Assembly (NCBI RefSeq): GCF_028769735.1
Contig: NW_026992297.1
Coordinates: forward strand, 62,001-126,000
Origin: Zonotrichia leucophrys gambelii
Lineage: Eukaryota; Chordata; Aves; Passeriformes; Passerellidae
Direction of reading: 5' to 3'
Length of the DNA: 64,000 bases
A program made the translations under genes and the position numbers. The notes under the pieces were generated by a model, which saw only the letters and a list, made by a program, of their open reading frames with translations, searched no databases and was not told the DNA's origin. This document shows, piece after piece, positions 41,166 through 52,763 of this stretch (the stretch's first letter is position 1; every line of letters begins with the position of its first letter).

Positions 41166-41588
41166 TCAAATGAGCAGTGTTGGGCTGGGATGAATCTTAA
41201 AGGCTTCGATACATCTATTCACTGTCTTGTGCTGCTTTTTGAAATGTGATCGTGTTTTACCTTTTTATTTTGTTTTTTAAAGTAATTAACAATTTGGGCA
41301 AATATATTGTCCTGAGGTTTTTCATATTACCAGTTATCCAGGCTGAAGAAAAAAAATAAATAATTTTCCTTCACTGTATTTGGATGACTTAGGATTTTCT
41401 ACTTTCTCCTTCTCTCTTAAAATTATTTTCTTTTACAGTGATGGTGCTTTTGTATGATCTCAGGGTAGATTTTGCTGATTTAGATTACAAGAAGGAATGT
41501 AGGTCATTAATAGATGGTTGTCCTAGGTGATCCAAAAATCATCACGTATTCCATATCTTCTTTATGCCAACTTGCCCAAGATTATTAC
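41166..41588. other. No feature recognised
   Basis: AT-rich unique-looking sequence with no coding or repeat signal. Confidence 0.4.
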
Positions 41589-42472
41589 TGTCCTGTCTCT
41601 TTAAGATCCAGAACCTGGGAAATGGAACTTGTGTCTTATCCTGGGTTCATGAAGGGGAGGCATGCTAGGTCCCTTTAAAAGACAGGGAACAGACACACAG
41701 AGCCCTCTTTTGTTTCTCTCCAGGTTCTGTAGTGGATTGCCTGGTGCAGGTCTCCAAGAAACTGCATTTCACAATCCAAAACTGTTTCAGAGCAAATTTT
41801 GCAATACCTTTCCACAGCTGTAGTGCCAAGCCAGGACTGGCCAGGGCCAGGGCCAAGGCCACCATTCTTTAGTGCTCAGCAGGACCAATTTCTTCTCCCT
41901 CCGCCATGCAGCAGTGATCTGAGACAGCAGCATTGACACCGAGGTGGCAGTAGGAGGCAGCAGGCAGCAGAAGTGACTTCAGACACACATGCACCACTGC
42001 AGTCACTGAAGGGAAGCAGGGAAACTGACTCTGCAAGGTCAGAGCTGCCCCAGACAATGCCAGCACCCCCCATCTTCCACCAGAACTGCTTCGTAAGCTC
42101 CTACCTTCCCATTTTTTTGTTCTGGGGATAGGCTGAGTCAAGAGGGGCTTCTTTGACGTCTTTGTCTTCTGGTCACCACGGTCAGCTATGATGGCTGCCT
42201 TCTTGGAAGAGGGACTTCTCTGCCATATTGTCTTTATCTTCTGGTCCTCGGGGCCTGCTACAGCAGCCACCATCTTGGGAGAGGGTCTTCTCTGCCATCT
42301 TGTTTTATTTGTCCTGGGAAGTCCATGGGATTCAGCACCTTTATATCTAGTGTTTATTACTGTTATCTTGGTTGTTGCTGTTTTGGTTTTTAGTAAACTG
42401 TCATTTTTTCACTTGTGTCTTCTTGCATTCTTCTCTCCTTATTGGTGAAAGGGGAGTGGTTCAAACCAAGCG
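41589..42472 (+). mobile_element. Probable LTR, about 880 bp
   Basis: It begins TGTCCTGTCTC, has CCTTTAAAAGAC as TATA-like box (about 41674), repeated GCTGCCATCTTGG-like units at 42190-42300, TTAGTAAACTG near 42400 and ends in GGTTCAAACCAAG. The layout equals 34887-35608. No duplication is seen. 42473-42815 is unassigned. Confidence 0.6.
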
Positions 42473-42815
42473 CAGGTAGCTCATTTTGGAGTCTCCGTCT
42501 GGTATAATTGTCTTAAATTAAGACAATGGTCTATATTCTGCTAACTCCAGGAATACTGAAATGGCTTATCTTAAGGAACAGGGGAAACCTATACAGTTGG
42601 CTAAGCACCAGGAAATTACAAGGTTGACAATTAGTGGAAAGTCTGAAATGAGATTAATGGTAGGATGTGCTCTAAAAAGGAGCATGTTCAGCACCAGTAG
42701 ACATTTGTCAGGAACAAATTCTGGAAGAGTCATGTACTGATGCCTTAAAATACAATTTTCGCTTTCTCTTGACATCCCCATTCCTGCAAGGTCATGGCAT
42801 GCCTAGGTGGTACAT

Positions 42816-43177
42816 TGTCGCCACAGGCCCTCAGCCAGGTATTAATTAGCATTGACTCCATGATTCTCAGAAGGCTGATCAATCACTTTATTATACTATA
42901 CTTATTAAGAAAACCCATTGCCCTTACAGACAGTCACAATACAGGTGGACCTAATTGGTCCTTCAATCTAAACACCATCACCATTGGCCAATTAAGAAAC
43001 CACCCTTTGGTAAACAAATCTCCATAACACATTCCACATGTTCACAACAACAGGTGCAGCAAGTGAAGATAAGAATTGTTTATCATTCTTTTCTCTGATC
43101 TTCTCACAGCCTTTCCCAGGACGATGCCTGGGAAAGTTGTGCCTGTTGTTCTCTATAGCCAGAGAGCTGCTGCCATA
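42816..43177 (-). mobile_element. LTR, 362 bp, TSD GTACAT
   Basis: A perfect 6-bp GTACAT (42810-42815 and 43178-43183) flanks it. On the minus strand the start reads TATGGCAGCAGC, a one-base change from TG, and it ends GGCGACA. AATAAAGTG lies about 70 bp before the 3' end. Confidence 0.9.
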
Positions 43178-43183
43178 GTACAT

Positions 43184-44114
43184 TTGTCTCTATTACCAAA
43201 CATGCACATAGACTGGGCTAAATGCCTTCTCTTTGCTTTTACTGAATGTATTCATGAGGGGCTTGTATAGATCTAGTTGAAGGAAATGCTTATATAGTCA
43301 GTCCTTTCCATACAGCCAGTTAATTGCAAAGGCCCTTGAGTATTTTTACAAAAGATGGTCTTTAGCTGGGTGACTTCTAATACTGAATAGGCTGTCATTT
43401 ATAAGACTCAGTTATCCAGGGAGCATCCTTTTTTCTTTCCCATCATTAGTAGAAGTTTTATATTTCCCCTTGTGCAAGGGCAGAATTGTCTACCTGCTAC
43501 TCTAGAATGCTCAGTGTATAGCCATAAGCTACAGGTGATTTTTTGGTAAGGCGATGAGAAGGCATTGCCCATATAAAGACACAATTATTTAGTACAGTAT
43601 AAGATAGTATTTGTTTGTAGCTTGTACATTGGGTCTTTGATATTGCTCACAGTTTTCAAGATCTTTCCAATGGACAATGGGAGCCACCATGGTTTCCCTC
43701 AAGATCAAAGAGCAGAATGGGAACAGAATTCAGCCTCTCTAAAATCTGAATCACTGTGACAGTGTACAGTAGACAACAGCTTCCAAAAAATATGCTCTGC
43801 CAGCCAGAGTGCTGGCCACCATTAAAATTGTGGAACAGAGGTAAGGATCATAAAATAAATTTTTTGTTACCTAAAATGCTCTAAAAATTGTGATGTGAAA
43901 CAGAAAACTATGGGCCAGAATCCAGGCAATCCTTTTCCCTCCATGGAAAAGGAGAACAAAGGGAAAATGTAAATGCAGGGGTTTCTGGTTGAGGAAGGGG
44001 TGTCTCTCCCTTTGTATCAAATAATATTTGAGGGAACAGTTCATGCTAAGTAAGGCTGGATTGATGGGTAAAGCCTGAAGACTTTGTTCAGTTGCCACTC
44101 AATTTCTCCCCTAC
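43184..44114. other. No feature recognised
   Basis: No frame above ~75 codons and no repeat I can name. Confidence 0.4.
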
Positions 44115-44900
44115 TAATGTTGTCCCAAAAGTGGGTTCTTTCACATAGTGTGCAAAGCAGCTGATTCACACACAGAGTCAAGGTATTTGATTTATATACA
44201 GTTCTGAGGAGAAAGGGGTGGTGGGTGGTAAATCCACAAAGCTAGCAGACCAAAGACCAAAAATAGAACATATTTATACAGCTAGATTATTTACAGCTCT
44301 GCATAATGAATCTATATCACTACTTGGCTAAGCTGCTTTCACCTCAGTTTAAAATTGTAAATTCACTGCGCATGTCCAGTGTGTAGGAGTCGACTCCAAT
44401 GTGGGTAGCCTCAGCTTCAGAGGTGTGATTTTCACACTAAAACGAGCTAAGTTCAGCCAGAGGACACAATTTTGAAACACTTCTATATTGCAGCGTGGCA
44501 GGGTGGTAGAAATGCTGCAACTTTCTTTGAAACGTCTCCTTCAGAAGCCGCTCAGAGTAAGGCCACAAGAACAGCCATTTCAAGTCCATGCACATGCACA
44601 CTCCACAGATAGCTCAGTGGAGGAAAGACAGGAAGAGTCTTTGCATTATGTATTCCAGCGAGGGTTTACTGCATCCACCACGCCAAAGGGATCAGAGACA
44701 AAAGACCGAACCACGTGGTCTGCAGGACTTAAGAATGAGGTCAGTGACCAATGACCTGAGGGCACAGGGGCGGGCAAAGGGCAGCAACCTGTAGGGGGGA
44801 TGAGGGATGAATAATTGGGGTGGGCAGCATCAACTGGACAATGGAGGAGGCAATATAATGTAGATTGGCAGCAGTGTTACAGCACGCCACGGGTTAAGTC
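44115..44900 (-). mobile_element. Two LTR-like segments (about 44115-44480 and 44500-44900)
   Basis: The first begins TGTCCCAAAAGTGGGTTC on the + strand and carries a minus-strand TATATAAATC; the second carries a minus-strand GCAGTAAACCC. Composition and layout are LTR-like, but no ends or duplications are clear. 44901-45302 is unassigned. Confidence 0.35.
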
Positions 44901-45302
44901 CTCTCTACCAGCCTAGGTAGAGAAAACTATGATATAGGTAGAGAAAACTATGATATAGTCTTCCAAGGCAAGGCCCTGGGGATTTCCCTGAGGGGGATGA
45001 ATCAGAGGATTCCACACTTCTAGACCTCAACCATCCAAACCTGGTTTGGGCTGACATGTAACCAATTTCTTTTCTTTAGCTCATTGTTTTAGTTACCTTT
45101 TATCATATTCTGCATTCTTAGGTCAAGTTGTTTTCCCTTTTCCCAGAAACTGCTCTCCCTCCCCCTCATATATCTGTCTCTTGTCTAAATCACTCTGAAT
45201 TGCAGCATTTGGAAAATAGTTGTTGTGCACACACAGTATTTGACAGAATCTTGATTCTATTTATATCCAGAGACTATAATATGAAAATATTTTAATATTG
45301 TG

Positions 45303-45845
45303 TGTCATGCTTTGACCCTAGCCGGAAACTAAGCACAACACAGCCACTCACTCAATCAAGGAGAGAATCAGAAAGGTAAAAGGTAGAAAACCTATGGGTT
45401 GAGATAAATAAAGTTTAATAGGGAAAGCAAAAGCCATGCACACAAGCAAAGCAAAACAAGATATTGTCACGCCTTCCCATGGGCATGCAGGTGTTCAGCC
45501 ACCTCCAGGAGAGCAGGGTCCCATCTCATGGAATGGGGACTTGGGAAGACAAACGCCATTAATCTAAACATGTATCCCTCCCTTCTTCCTCCCCTTTATA
45601 TACTGAGCATGACCCTTTAGTCAGTTGGGATCACCTGTCCCGGCTGTGTCCCCTCCCAGCTCCTCGTGGACCCCCAGCCCTCTCACTGGGGCTGTTGTGA
45701 GAAGTAGAAAAGGCCTTGGCTCAGTGTAATCTCTACTCAGCAATAACAAAAACATCTATGTATTATCAATATTGTTTCCACCAGCACAAATCCAAAACAC
45801 AGCCCTATACTAGCTACTATGAGGAAAATTAACTCTATTCCAACA
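45303..45845 (-). mobile_element. ERVL-type LTR, 543 bp
   Basis: On the minus strand it runs from TGTTGGAATAGAG to CAAAGCATGACA, with AGTATATAAAGG (about 45597) as TATA box. It is homologous to 40598-41165. No duplication is found. Confidence 0.78.
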
Positions 45846-47083
45846 CATCCAGAAACCTGGTATAGCCAAGTAAAAGAGGTAATAGATCATTTGCAGATAT
45901 GATCTTTATTAAAAATCAACTAGTATTGCATTTAACATGCTTTGGAGATTCTCAATACAGGCCTAACAGCTCATTTCCTTAAAAGTTTTACTTTTACAAA
46001 ACTTTACCACTGCAAACCAGGACAGATTTTGCAGAGACCTAAATTTAAGCAGAAACCAGACAAACTGACCAATTGCTAATTCTTCTCTTAAACTTCTTCA
46101 GCAAATTAAATGTGATAAAGTATATATTGGAGACTTTTTTTTTTTTTTTAGAAACAGCTATGTTGTTGACCATTATTCCAAATTTGTCTCAATTCAGAAA
46201 AGCATGTTATGTTGTTTTAACCCTGCATGTGTGGTTGCAATTTCCAGTGCATAGCTGGTTGGGCTACCATGTACTAGCCTGCTTACACCTTCCATTACTT
46301 GTACAATTCTGACAGTCTAAAACTGCTTGGACTCTCATTGCACTTCCAAAATGAAAGATATAAGCATACTCTAAAACTCATGTAGTTTAAAATTCTTGCT
46401 TTAGCACTAGGTATCACAGCATATTGAGTACTATCAATAACAATACTTATATACTAAGCACTTCACAGGCTTGTACTTCTCCCATACTACTTTCAACAGC
46501 ACAAAGTTGATTGATACTCTTGACCACTGCAAGTTAAAAATTGGGTAGCCTGACACTCACTTGTTCTGAGCATCATCAAGATGATCCTACCTTCATATTT
46601 AATAAGGTATTTTCTATTTTAATTTTCAATATCATCAGCTCCAATACCAATGGTGGAAGAATGCAATAACCATCCAGGCAGTTGAAATACCTAAGTTAAG
46701 AGGAAGAGCCTATATTTTTGCTAATGTGGATAAACCAATAGAAGGCTTAGAGCGGTACAGCTAGCGCTTTCAAATTTAAGGTCAGGGATACCTTATCTAT
46801 TATTGGGACTGATGACATGATCAGTTGACTTCAAAAGGGATAATTAATATAAATGAGCAACAGAATGACTGAAAAGCCACCCATAGGAAACCTGACTCAG
46901 TGAGGCTTAAGTAAGTACAAGGCAAGAACCAATACTCTTTCACAATTCTTACGATAAGGGGATAAAACAATACCATCTTTCGTGAGACAGAAATAAGATG
47001 AATTGTATTTCATAAACTGGGAATGAATTCCTCTGCTATAAACAGTTTCCGTCTGAAAACACTTATGTCCTGGGTAACTCAAA
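45846..47083. other. No feature recognised
   Basis: AT-rich sequence with no coding motif. The left edge of provirus K1 (about 47084) shows no LTR or duplication, so K1 is truncated here. Confidence 0.45.
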
Positions 47084-47347
47084 ATGGAAGCCTGTGCTAG
47101 GAAGGTGGAACTGTTTGCTGCACGGGAGGCGTGGTCAAGGCCAACAAACCCAGAGACAGTGGCAGCTGTATCTCCAGGAGTGAGGAGGCCACAGATGTCA
47201 CCAGAGCAACTTCAACATGCCATTTGCTTCATATGCAAAAAACCAGGACACTTTGCTGAAGACTGCCCCCAAAGCCAGCAACAAAAGACATCCTTCACAC
47301 CAAAAAACTACGACGCGAGTGAGCACCCACCCCACGCCACAACATAA
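47084..47347 (+). pseudogene. gag: Gag C-terminus with zinc knuckle (K1)
   Basis: 87 codons: an Ala-rich helix, then one CX2CX4HX4C knuckle (CFICKKPGHFAEDC, about 47225-47266) and a Gln/Lys-rich tail. In this frame A_AAA_AAC occurs at 47302-47308, and the TAA follows ~13 codons later. The ATG at the start is not the gag start but an internal codon at the truncation edge. Confidence 0.85.
47302..47308 (+). promoter_or_regulatory. -1 frameshift site gag-pro (K1)
   Basis: AAAAAAC is phased A_AAA_AAC in gag. After a -1 slip a TGA at 47320-47322 comes four codons later, and the frame is then open to 48144. That stop is a disabling mutation in this copy. Confidence 0.75.
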
Positions 47348-48144
47348 ATGCAGCGGGCTTCCTTAAGGGGAAAACCTCCCTCAAAACAGAAAAGGGAGAG
47401 GAAGGGAAGCAAGGTGCGGGAAAGCAAAATAACTGTATGCAAGATAAAATCTGGTGGCCTCACAAGCGTTTCAAGCTTGTGACCACCAAAGCTTTTGTTT
47501 TCAGGTCTACCCAGTGGACAGTCATTGGAGTGGACCTACCAGAGGACTTGCAGAACTTGACAAAATATCGCACAAGATTGGACAGTGAGTACTTTGTTAT
47601 TGGGGACACTGCACACACACCCATGGAGATTGAGGTGGCTCCCATGACCATCAAAGGGGACATACCTAACCTCATTCTCCTGGCACGCTGTCCACAGCCA
47701 CCCTTCTATTTGGCCAAGGGGCAAATCATCACCCAGGTCATTCCTGTTCCAGCAGAAATTTCAGTAGAGGACAAGGCACCAGATATATACTGGGCAGAAG
47801 TGGTTGGAGAGGACAAACCCATTATGGGGTGCAACCTAATGCGTGGAGCAGAACATCTCCACGTGGAAGGGTTGCTTGACACAGGGACAGATGTGACAAT
47901 CATACCTGAAAGGTTGTGGCCGTCACATTGGGATTTGCAGCCCATGGCTGGTAAAATCCAAGGTGTAGGAGGAGTCACATGGGCAAAGATATCAAAAAGC
48001 ATCGTGCAAATTGAGGGACCAGACGTTAAATTGGCCAGTGTCTGCCCATTTGTTACTAATTACAAAGTTCCCTGGCTGAGTAGAGACACCATGTCACAGT
48101 GGGGGGTCAAATTGGTCATCCCTAAGACACCCCAGGATTTTTAG
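47323..48144 (+). pseudogene. pro: Pro: dUTPase-like domain plus aspartic protease (K1)
   Basis: One open frame in the -1 phase to gag. The first ~140 codons resemble the dUTPase-like domain that betaretroviruses carry before the protease (a beta-rich segment with Val-Ile-Gly-Asp at about 47595 and Lys-Gly-Gln-Ile-Ile at about 47715). The protease follows with Leu-Leu-Asp-Thr-Gly-Thr (about 47872-47890; active Asp kept, the usual Ala replaced by Thr) and a Gly-Val-Gly-Gly flap region. It lacks the Leu-Leu-Gly-Arg-Asp helix; the equivalent position reads Ser-Arg-Asp-Thr-Met-Ser-Gln-Trp-Gly. It ends TAG at 48142-48144. Confidence 0.85.
48135..48141 (+). promoter_or_regulatory. -1 frameshift site pro-pol (K1)
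   Basis: The pro frame reads G_GAT_TTT and then TAG. A -1 slip leads straight into the pol frame. MMTV uses the related GGAUUUA at the same junction. In K2 the corresponding sequence is C_AAT_TTT before TAA (near 61667). Confidence 0.6.
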
Positions 48145-49226
48145 AAGCGGCCACTGTGGAGTGCTCCGCCCAAGAGTTAACATGGCTGAAAAATGATCCG
48201 GTCTGGGTAAAACAGTGGCCATTCAGTAATGAAAAGATAGAGGCACTCGAGGAGCTTGTGGAAGAACAATTGGCTAAAGGACACATTGAAGAGACATCTA
48301 GCTGCTGGAATTCCCTGGTCTTTGTAATAAAAAAGCCAGGGAAGGATAAGTGGCGGCTCCTTCATGATTTAAGAGAAATAAACAAGATAATTGTGGACAT
48401 GGGGTCTCTCCAACCAGGGATGCCCTCCCCAACGATGCTCCCCCAAAATTGGCAATTGGCTGTCCTAGACATCAAGGACTGTTTCTTCCATATGCCCCTA
48501 TACCCGCAGTATGCACCACGGTTTGCCTTCTCTGTTCCTACCATCAATTGAAAAGCCCCAATGAAGCGCTACCACTGGAAAGTATTGCCTCAAGAGTTGA
48601 AATGCAGTCCATCCATCTGCCATTGGTACGTGGCTTCATTGCTGTCCCCAGTGCACGCCCAGAAAAAGGAGGCAGTCATCCTACACTACATGGATGATGA
48701 GCTTGTGTGTGCCCCCGATGGCATAATACTCCAAGATACACTTGACCTAGTGGTTAAAGTTTTAACCTCTGCTGGATTCCAACTGCAGGAAGACAAGGTT
48801 CAGAGGATGCCACCTTGGAATTACCTGGGCTTGCAAATCACTGTGCAGACCATTGTTCCGCAGAAATTGGAAATTAAGAGTGATCCCAAAACCCTAGAAG
48901 ATCTCCATTCCTTGTGTGGGTCTTTGAACTGGGTCAGGCCTTGGCTGGGCCTCACCAATGAGGAGCTAGCTCCCCTTCTCAATTTAGTGAAGGGAGAGAG
49001 AGAGCTAGCCTCTCCCAGAGAACTGACCCCAGAGGCAAAAACCGCCCTCCAAAAAGTACAGAAGGCTTTGGCCAAGAGGCAGGCTCATCGCTATAAGCCC
49101 GAGCTGCCTTTCGAATTCATTGTTTTGGAGAAGTTACCACACATACACGGGTTAATATTCCAGGGGTTTGAAGGGCAAAAGGATCCAATTCTAATCACAG
49201 AGTGGGTTTTCCTCTCCCATCAGTGA
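48145..49226 (+). pseudogene. pol: Betaretro-like reverse transcriptase (K1)
   Basis: One frame spans the RT with a single TGA (48549-48551) inside and another at its end (49224-49226). Visible are Pro-Val-Trp-Val-x-Gln-Trp-Pro (about 48200), Lys-Trp-Arg-Leu-Leu-His-Asp-Leu-Arg (about 48350), Leu-Asp-Ile-Lys-Asp-Cys-Phe with the first catalytic Asp (about 48465), and Tyr-Met-Asp-Asp (about 48688), the active site, intact. Thumb and connection follow to Glu-Trp-Val-Phe-Leu-Ser-His-Gln. Because both stops are in an otherwise continuous frame, this copy decayed little after losing function. Confidence 0.9.
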
Positions 49227-50471
49227 TCTAAAACCATCACACAGTCACAGGAGCTGATAGCTCAGCTGATCTGGAAGGCCAGGGTAAGAGTGCGTGAGCT
49301 GGCTGATTGTGACTTTCAGTGTATTCACCTTCCAGTCCACCTTGCTAAGGAGGGAAAGAACTCTCCCAAGAAGTTGACCAAAAAAAAGTTTGAGGACCTG
49401 GTCCAGAGCAATGCCAGTCTCCAGCTACCTCTGGACTACTACAGTAGACAGGTATCAGTCCAGGCCCCATCACACAAGCATTTCAATGAGGAATTCCACC
49501 TCATTGCTCCTGAGAAAAGGAGTTGTAGGCCACTCAAAGCACTTACAGTGTTCACTGATGAGTCCGGGGCATCCCACAAGTCAGTGATGACTTGGAGAAA
49601 TCCCCAGACCCAGCATTGGGAAGCTGATGTTGAGTTTGTGGAGGGATCGCCCCAGATGGCTGAACTGGCCACAGTCGTGAGAGCCTTTGAGAAGTCCTCA
49701 GAGCCAATTAATTTGGTTGCCAATTCAGCCTATGTGGCAGGAGTAGTGTCCAGGGCGGAGCAGGCAGTTCTGAAAGACATCGAGAATGAGCATCTCTTCA
49801 GGTTGCTCTCAAAACTAATTTATTTAGTTTCGCAGTGGGAGCACCCTTTCTATGTGATGCACATGAGGTCACATACCGATTTGCCAGGCAAGATTGCAGA
49901 ATGTAATTGCAAAGCAGATTCCCTTGCCGCTCCAGCAGAAATGGCATACCTTCCGGACATCTTCCAACAGGCAAAGCTAAGTCACCAGCAATACCATCAA
50001 AATATTCCAGGTCTAATCCATCAGTTCCATCTAACACGAAGTCAAGCTCAAGCCATTGTGGCCACCTGTCCCAATTGCCAGCTTCAGGCAGTGCCCTCAC
50101 TGGGTGTTGGGGTTAACTCCCGAGGCCTTGGGAGCTGCGAAGTGTGGCAGACAGATATCACATGCATTCCCAGTTTTGGTCGCATGAAATATGTGCATGT
50201 CAGCATAGATACGTACTCAGGTGCGGTTTATGCCTCTGCCCACACAGGGGAAAGGGCTGTGCATGCCAAACAACACTTGGTGCAAGCCTTTTCAGTATTG
50301 GGGATCCCTAGGGAGATTAGGACTGACGATGGCCCAGCGTATGCCTCCAAGGAGTTCCTAGAGTTTGTCCAGCAGTGGGGAGTGGAGCATAAGACAGGCA
50401 TTCCCCACTCCCCCCACAGGTCAAGCTGTGATCGAGCGTGCCCACCATACACTCAAAGAAGTCCTGGCTAG
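49227..50471 (+). pseudogene. pol: RNase H and integrase N/core (K1)
   Basis: This is the same frame as RT after the TGA at 49224. RNase H runs from a Thr-Val-Phe-Thr-Asp-Glu-Ser-Gly motif (about 49550) with the Glu in Met-Ala-Glu-Leu (about 49660); the third acidic position reads Ala-Asn-Ser-Ala-Tyr (Asn for Asp) and the last Asp is in Lys-Ala-Asp-Ser-Leu-Ala (about 49910). Integrase follows with an HHCC zinc region ending Cys-Pro-Asn-Cys (about 50068-50080), the first catalytic Asp in Gln-Thr-Asp-Ile-Thr (about 50150) and the second in Thr-Asp-Asp-Gly-Pro-Ala (about 50322). A frameshift in the C-rich stretch at about 50405-50420 ends the frame before the catalytic Glu. Confidence 0.9.
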
Positions 50472-50859
50472 GCAGGGCAGTTCTGTAGCATGGATGACTC
50501 CACAACAAAAGCTCTGCAAAGCCCTGTTTACCATCAATTTTTTTAATTGTTCATTTGAAAATATGAATCCTCCAGTAATACGTCATTTCCATAGTAACAA
50601 TCGGTTTAAGTTGTCACAGCGTCCACCAGTTCTCATTAAGGACCCAGAAACTTGGGAAACCAAGGGTCCTTATGAGCTCGTCACCTGGGGGTGTGGTTAC
50701 GCGTGTGTATCCACTCCCTCAGGCCCTCGATGGATACCCCAAAAGTGGGTAAAACCTTTCGTCCCCAAAAATCCAGCTCCAGAAGACGGGGATGAGAAGC
50801 AAGCAGCTGTCGCCTCAAAGAGAAGACGCCACTGGAAAAAGGAGGAAGAATCTTTCTAA
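50410..50859 (+). pseudogene. pol: Integrase C-terminal part (K1), shifted frame
   Basis: After the frameshift the frame regains Gly-Gln-Ala-Val-Ile-Glu with the third catalytic residue (about 50420-50440), then the C-terminal DNA-binding part with Gly-Pro-Tyr-Glu-Leu-Val-Thr-Trp-Gly and Trp-Ile-Pro-x-Lys-Trp-Val-Lys-Pro (about 50670-50755), a betaretro-like tail without the GPY/F module of gammaretro-like elements. It ends at 50859 in a Lys/Arg-rich tail that overlaps the env leader region. Confidence 0.88.
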
Positions 50860-50886
50860 AAGAGTTAGCTGCAGTCCGGCAGACCC

Positions 50887-51581
50887 ATGAACTTGAATAT
50901 GGGTTTTTTTAAAAAATGTTTGTTTTCCTTTGTAGAAAAAAAAATCTACCTCCCACCTAACCTCACAATGAGCCCTGTCCAAGTTGTCATCCTGTTCGCA
51001 CTGAGCAGTCTGACAGCTGCATGGCTCGTTCCTCAGCCATGCCAAAACATGTGGGTGACCCTGGCACAGAATCTCCAACAGGAAAATATATGCCTGTCCA
51101 CAACAGCAGCGAAAGACCCAATGTCTACCTGCCTGGTAGGGATTCCATTGCAAGAGAGTTCACAGACAATGTAAATATACCTATACCTCACCAAAGTCCC
51201 AGACCAAATCACACACAACCACACAAAATCCATCACCAACAAGCTGTAACAATAAAAATCCCCATAGAGGAGTGGCTGCCAAAGCTACCCAGAGCAGCTC
51301 AGGAGCCTCAAGAGTTAGAGCTGTTGAGCTCCTCCCCTGCACCATACTGCATACACTTCTTCTTTATCCCACGTTTCAACATCAAACCTTTTAACAACAT
51401 TAAACAGTACCGAGAGGAATTCACTGCCAAAAGGTGGTGTAAGGTTTTAAGCCATGTTGCAGCAGACAATCCAGACCATTCACATCCCAAGAGCCTCCCC
51501 AAAGGTTTGTTTTTAATTTGTGGGGATCGGGCATGGGCAGGAATCCCTTGGCTTTTAGGAGGGCCATGTACCATTGGGTGA
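50887..51581 (+). pseudogene. env: Env surface subunit remains (K1)
   Basis: Two frames cover it. 50887-51174 has a hydrophobic signal-like segment (about residues 30-48) and the mature N-part with Trp-Val-Thr-Leu-Ala and a Thr-Cys-Leu-Val-Gly motif. The other frame (51021-51581) picks up downstream, with Leu-Ile-Cys-Gly-Asp-Arg-Ala-Trp and Gly-Gly-Pro-Cys (about 51510-51570), motifs of avian alpha/gamma-type surface subunits. At least one frameshift near 51150-51180 and another before the transmembrane part disable it. Internal deletion is likely, as the whole is short. Confidence 0.75.
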
Positions 51582-51712
51582 TTATCCCTGTTGGCACCCA
51601 ACCAAACCATGATTGGTGAGTGGACTCAAAAGAACAATTTGGTTAGCAAAATTCAAAAGAGAAGCGTAGACAATTTGGACCCAAATTGTGATGCAGAAAT
51701 CTTCCATTAGGC

Positions 51713-52250
51713 TAAGTCAAAAAGAGTTGCTGTATCCCTGTTCCTTCCATGGGTTGCAGCAGCCAAAGCTCTAGGTGAATTGGGCCACCTGAAATGCTGG
51801 GTAGTCAAACAGGCAAACTTGACATCCACGGCCCTCAGCTCCCTCCTAGAGGAGGAGGAGATTACCAGGCAGGCCACACTCCAAAATGGTGCGGCCATAG
51901 ATTTCCTCCTGCTGCTGCATGGACATGAGTGCCAGGAATTTGAAGGACTGTGCTGCCTGAACCTAGCATCAAAAGCACCTAACGTCCACGCAGCCCTCCG
52001 AGAAGTTAAAAGCCTGATCGGACGAGTCAAGCAGGAATCCAAGGACTGGTTCAGCGGATTGTTCAAGGACTGGGGACTCTCGGGGTGGTGGACCTCTATA
52101 ATGAGGACAATTTTGTTGTTTTTTGTTGTTCTTTTCCTAATCATGTTAGCATTCGGAATTCTATGTCGCATGCTCTTTAAGGCTATCAGTGGCTTGGTCT
52201 CCAACACAGCAGAGGTCAACGGCTCAGTTTGTGGAGCTAAAGCAAATTGA
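51713..52250 (+). pseudogene. env: Env transmembrane subunit (K1)
   Basis: After a TAG (51710-51712) a frame stays open to 52250. It starts with a basic cleavage-type stretch (Lys-Ser-Lys-Arg) and a hydrophobic fusion-peptide-like segment, then a heptad-rich region, a CX6CC motif (about 51931-51960) and a membrane anchor of ~25 residues (about 52100-52175) with a short tail. CX6CC is the covalent-type arrangement of gamma- and alpharetroviral transmembrane subunits, not that of classical betaretroviruses. It is out of frame with the surface subunit, so no Env can be made. Confidence 0.85.
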
Positions 52251-52330
52251 CAAGCCTGCAAACCATGAGTGGTGGACAAATTCATAATCAGCAGCAGAAA
52301 TAGTCTGACACATTTCCTTTAGTTTTAGTT

Positions 52331-52347
52331 AAAAGAAAAGGTGGAGG
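52331..52347 (+). other. Polypurine tract (K1)
   Basis: AAAAGAAAAGGTGGAGG, directly before the TG of the 3' LTR. Confidence 0.9.
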
Positions 52348-52763
52348 TGTTGTATTGCACTAGATATTTAGTTGGTTGCACTGGGTGTTGGGAAAAAATG
52401 TTATTGGGTCACGTGGATGGTATATTCCCCCTCACATGGTTCCTCCCTCCCACTCCTGGTCTCTGTATCCCTGGTGGTCTGTCCCACGGATGGTCCCTCC
52501 CCTCACCCCTCCTGGATGTGGTCCTCTTTCCCCGCCCCCACCACCTGGGGCATAAAACCCCACTGCAGGTGAGGCACGCCCTCTTTGCTGCCTGGGTGGT
52601 GGCCTGTGCTAGGTGATCTGTCCCACACGAATAAACTGGACACTTTGACCCATGTGGCAGGGAACGCTTTTCATCTTTTATCTCGTTCATGCATTTCTGC
52701 GTGGGCTTGGGTCCTGAGTGAGTCGGGTTAGGACTCATAAGCCCAGAGAACACGGATACTGCA
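52348..52763 (+). mobile_element. 3' LTR of K1, about 416 bp
   Basis: It runs TGTTGTATTGC...GATACTGCA. A GGGCATAAAACC TATA box (about 52549) lies ~80 bp before CGAATAAACTGG (about 52629). The short frames here are shadows. No second copy is in the window. Confidence 0.85.

Larger units (their letters stand above)
47084..52763 (+). mobile_element. Betaretro-like provirus K1, 5'-truncated
   Basis: It contains the end of gag, then pro, pol, env, a polypurine tract and the 3' LTR in normal order. Missing are the 5' LTR, primer site, matrix and most of capsid. Pol carries two in-frame TGA codons and one frameshift, and env at least two frameshifts. Confidence 0.92.

Noticed and set aside
52341..52753. 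ORFs of 91 and 114 codons
   Set aside because: Both lie in the K1 3' LTR and are compositional.
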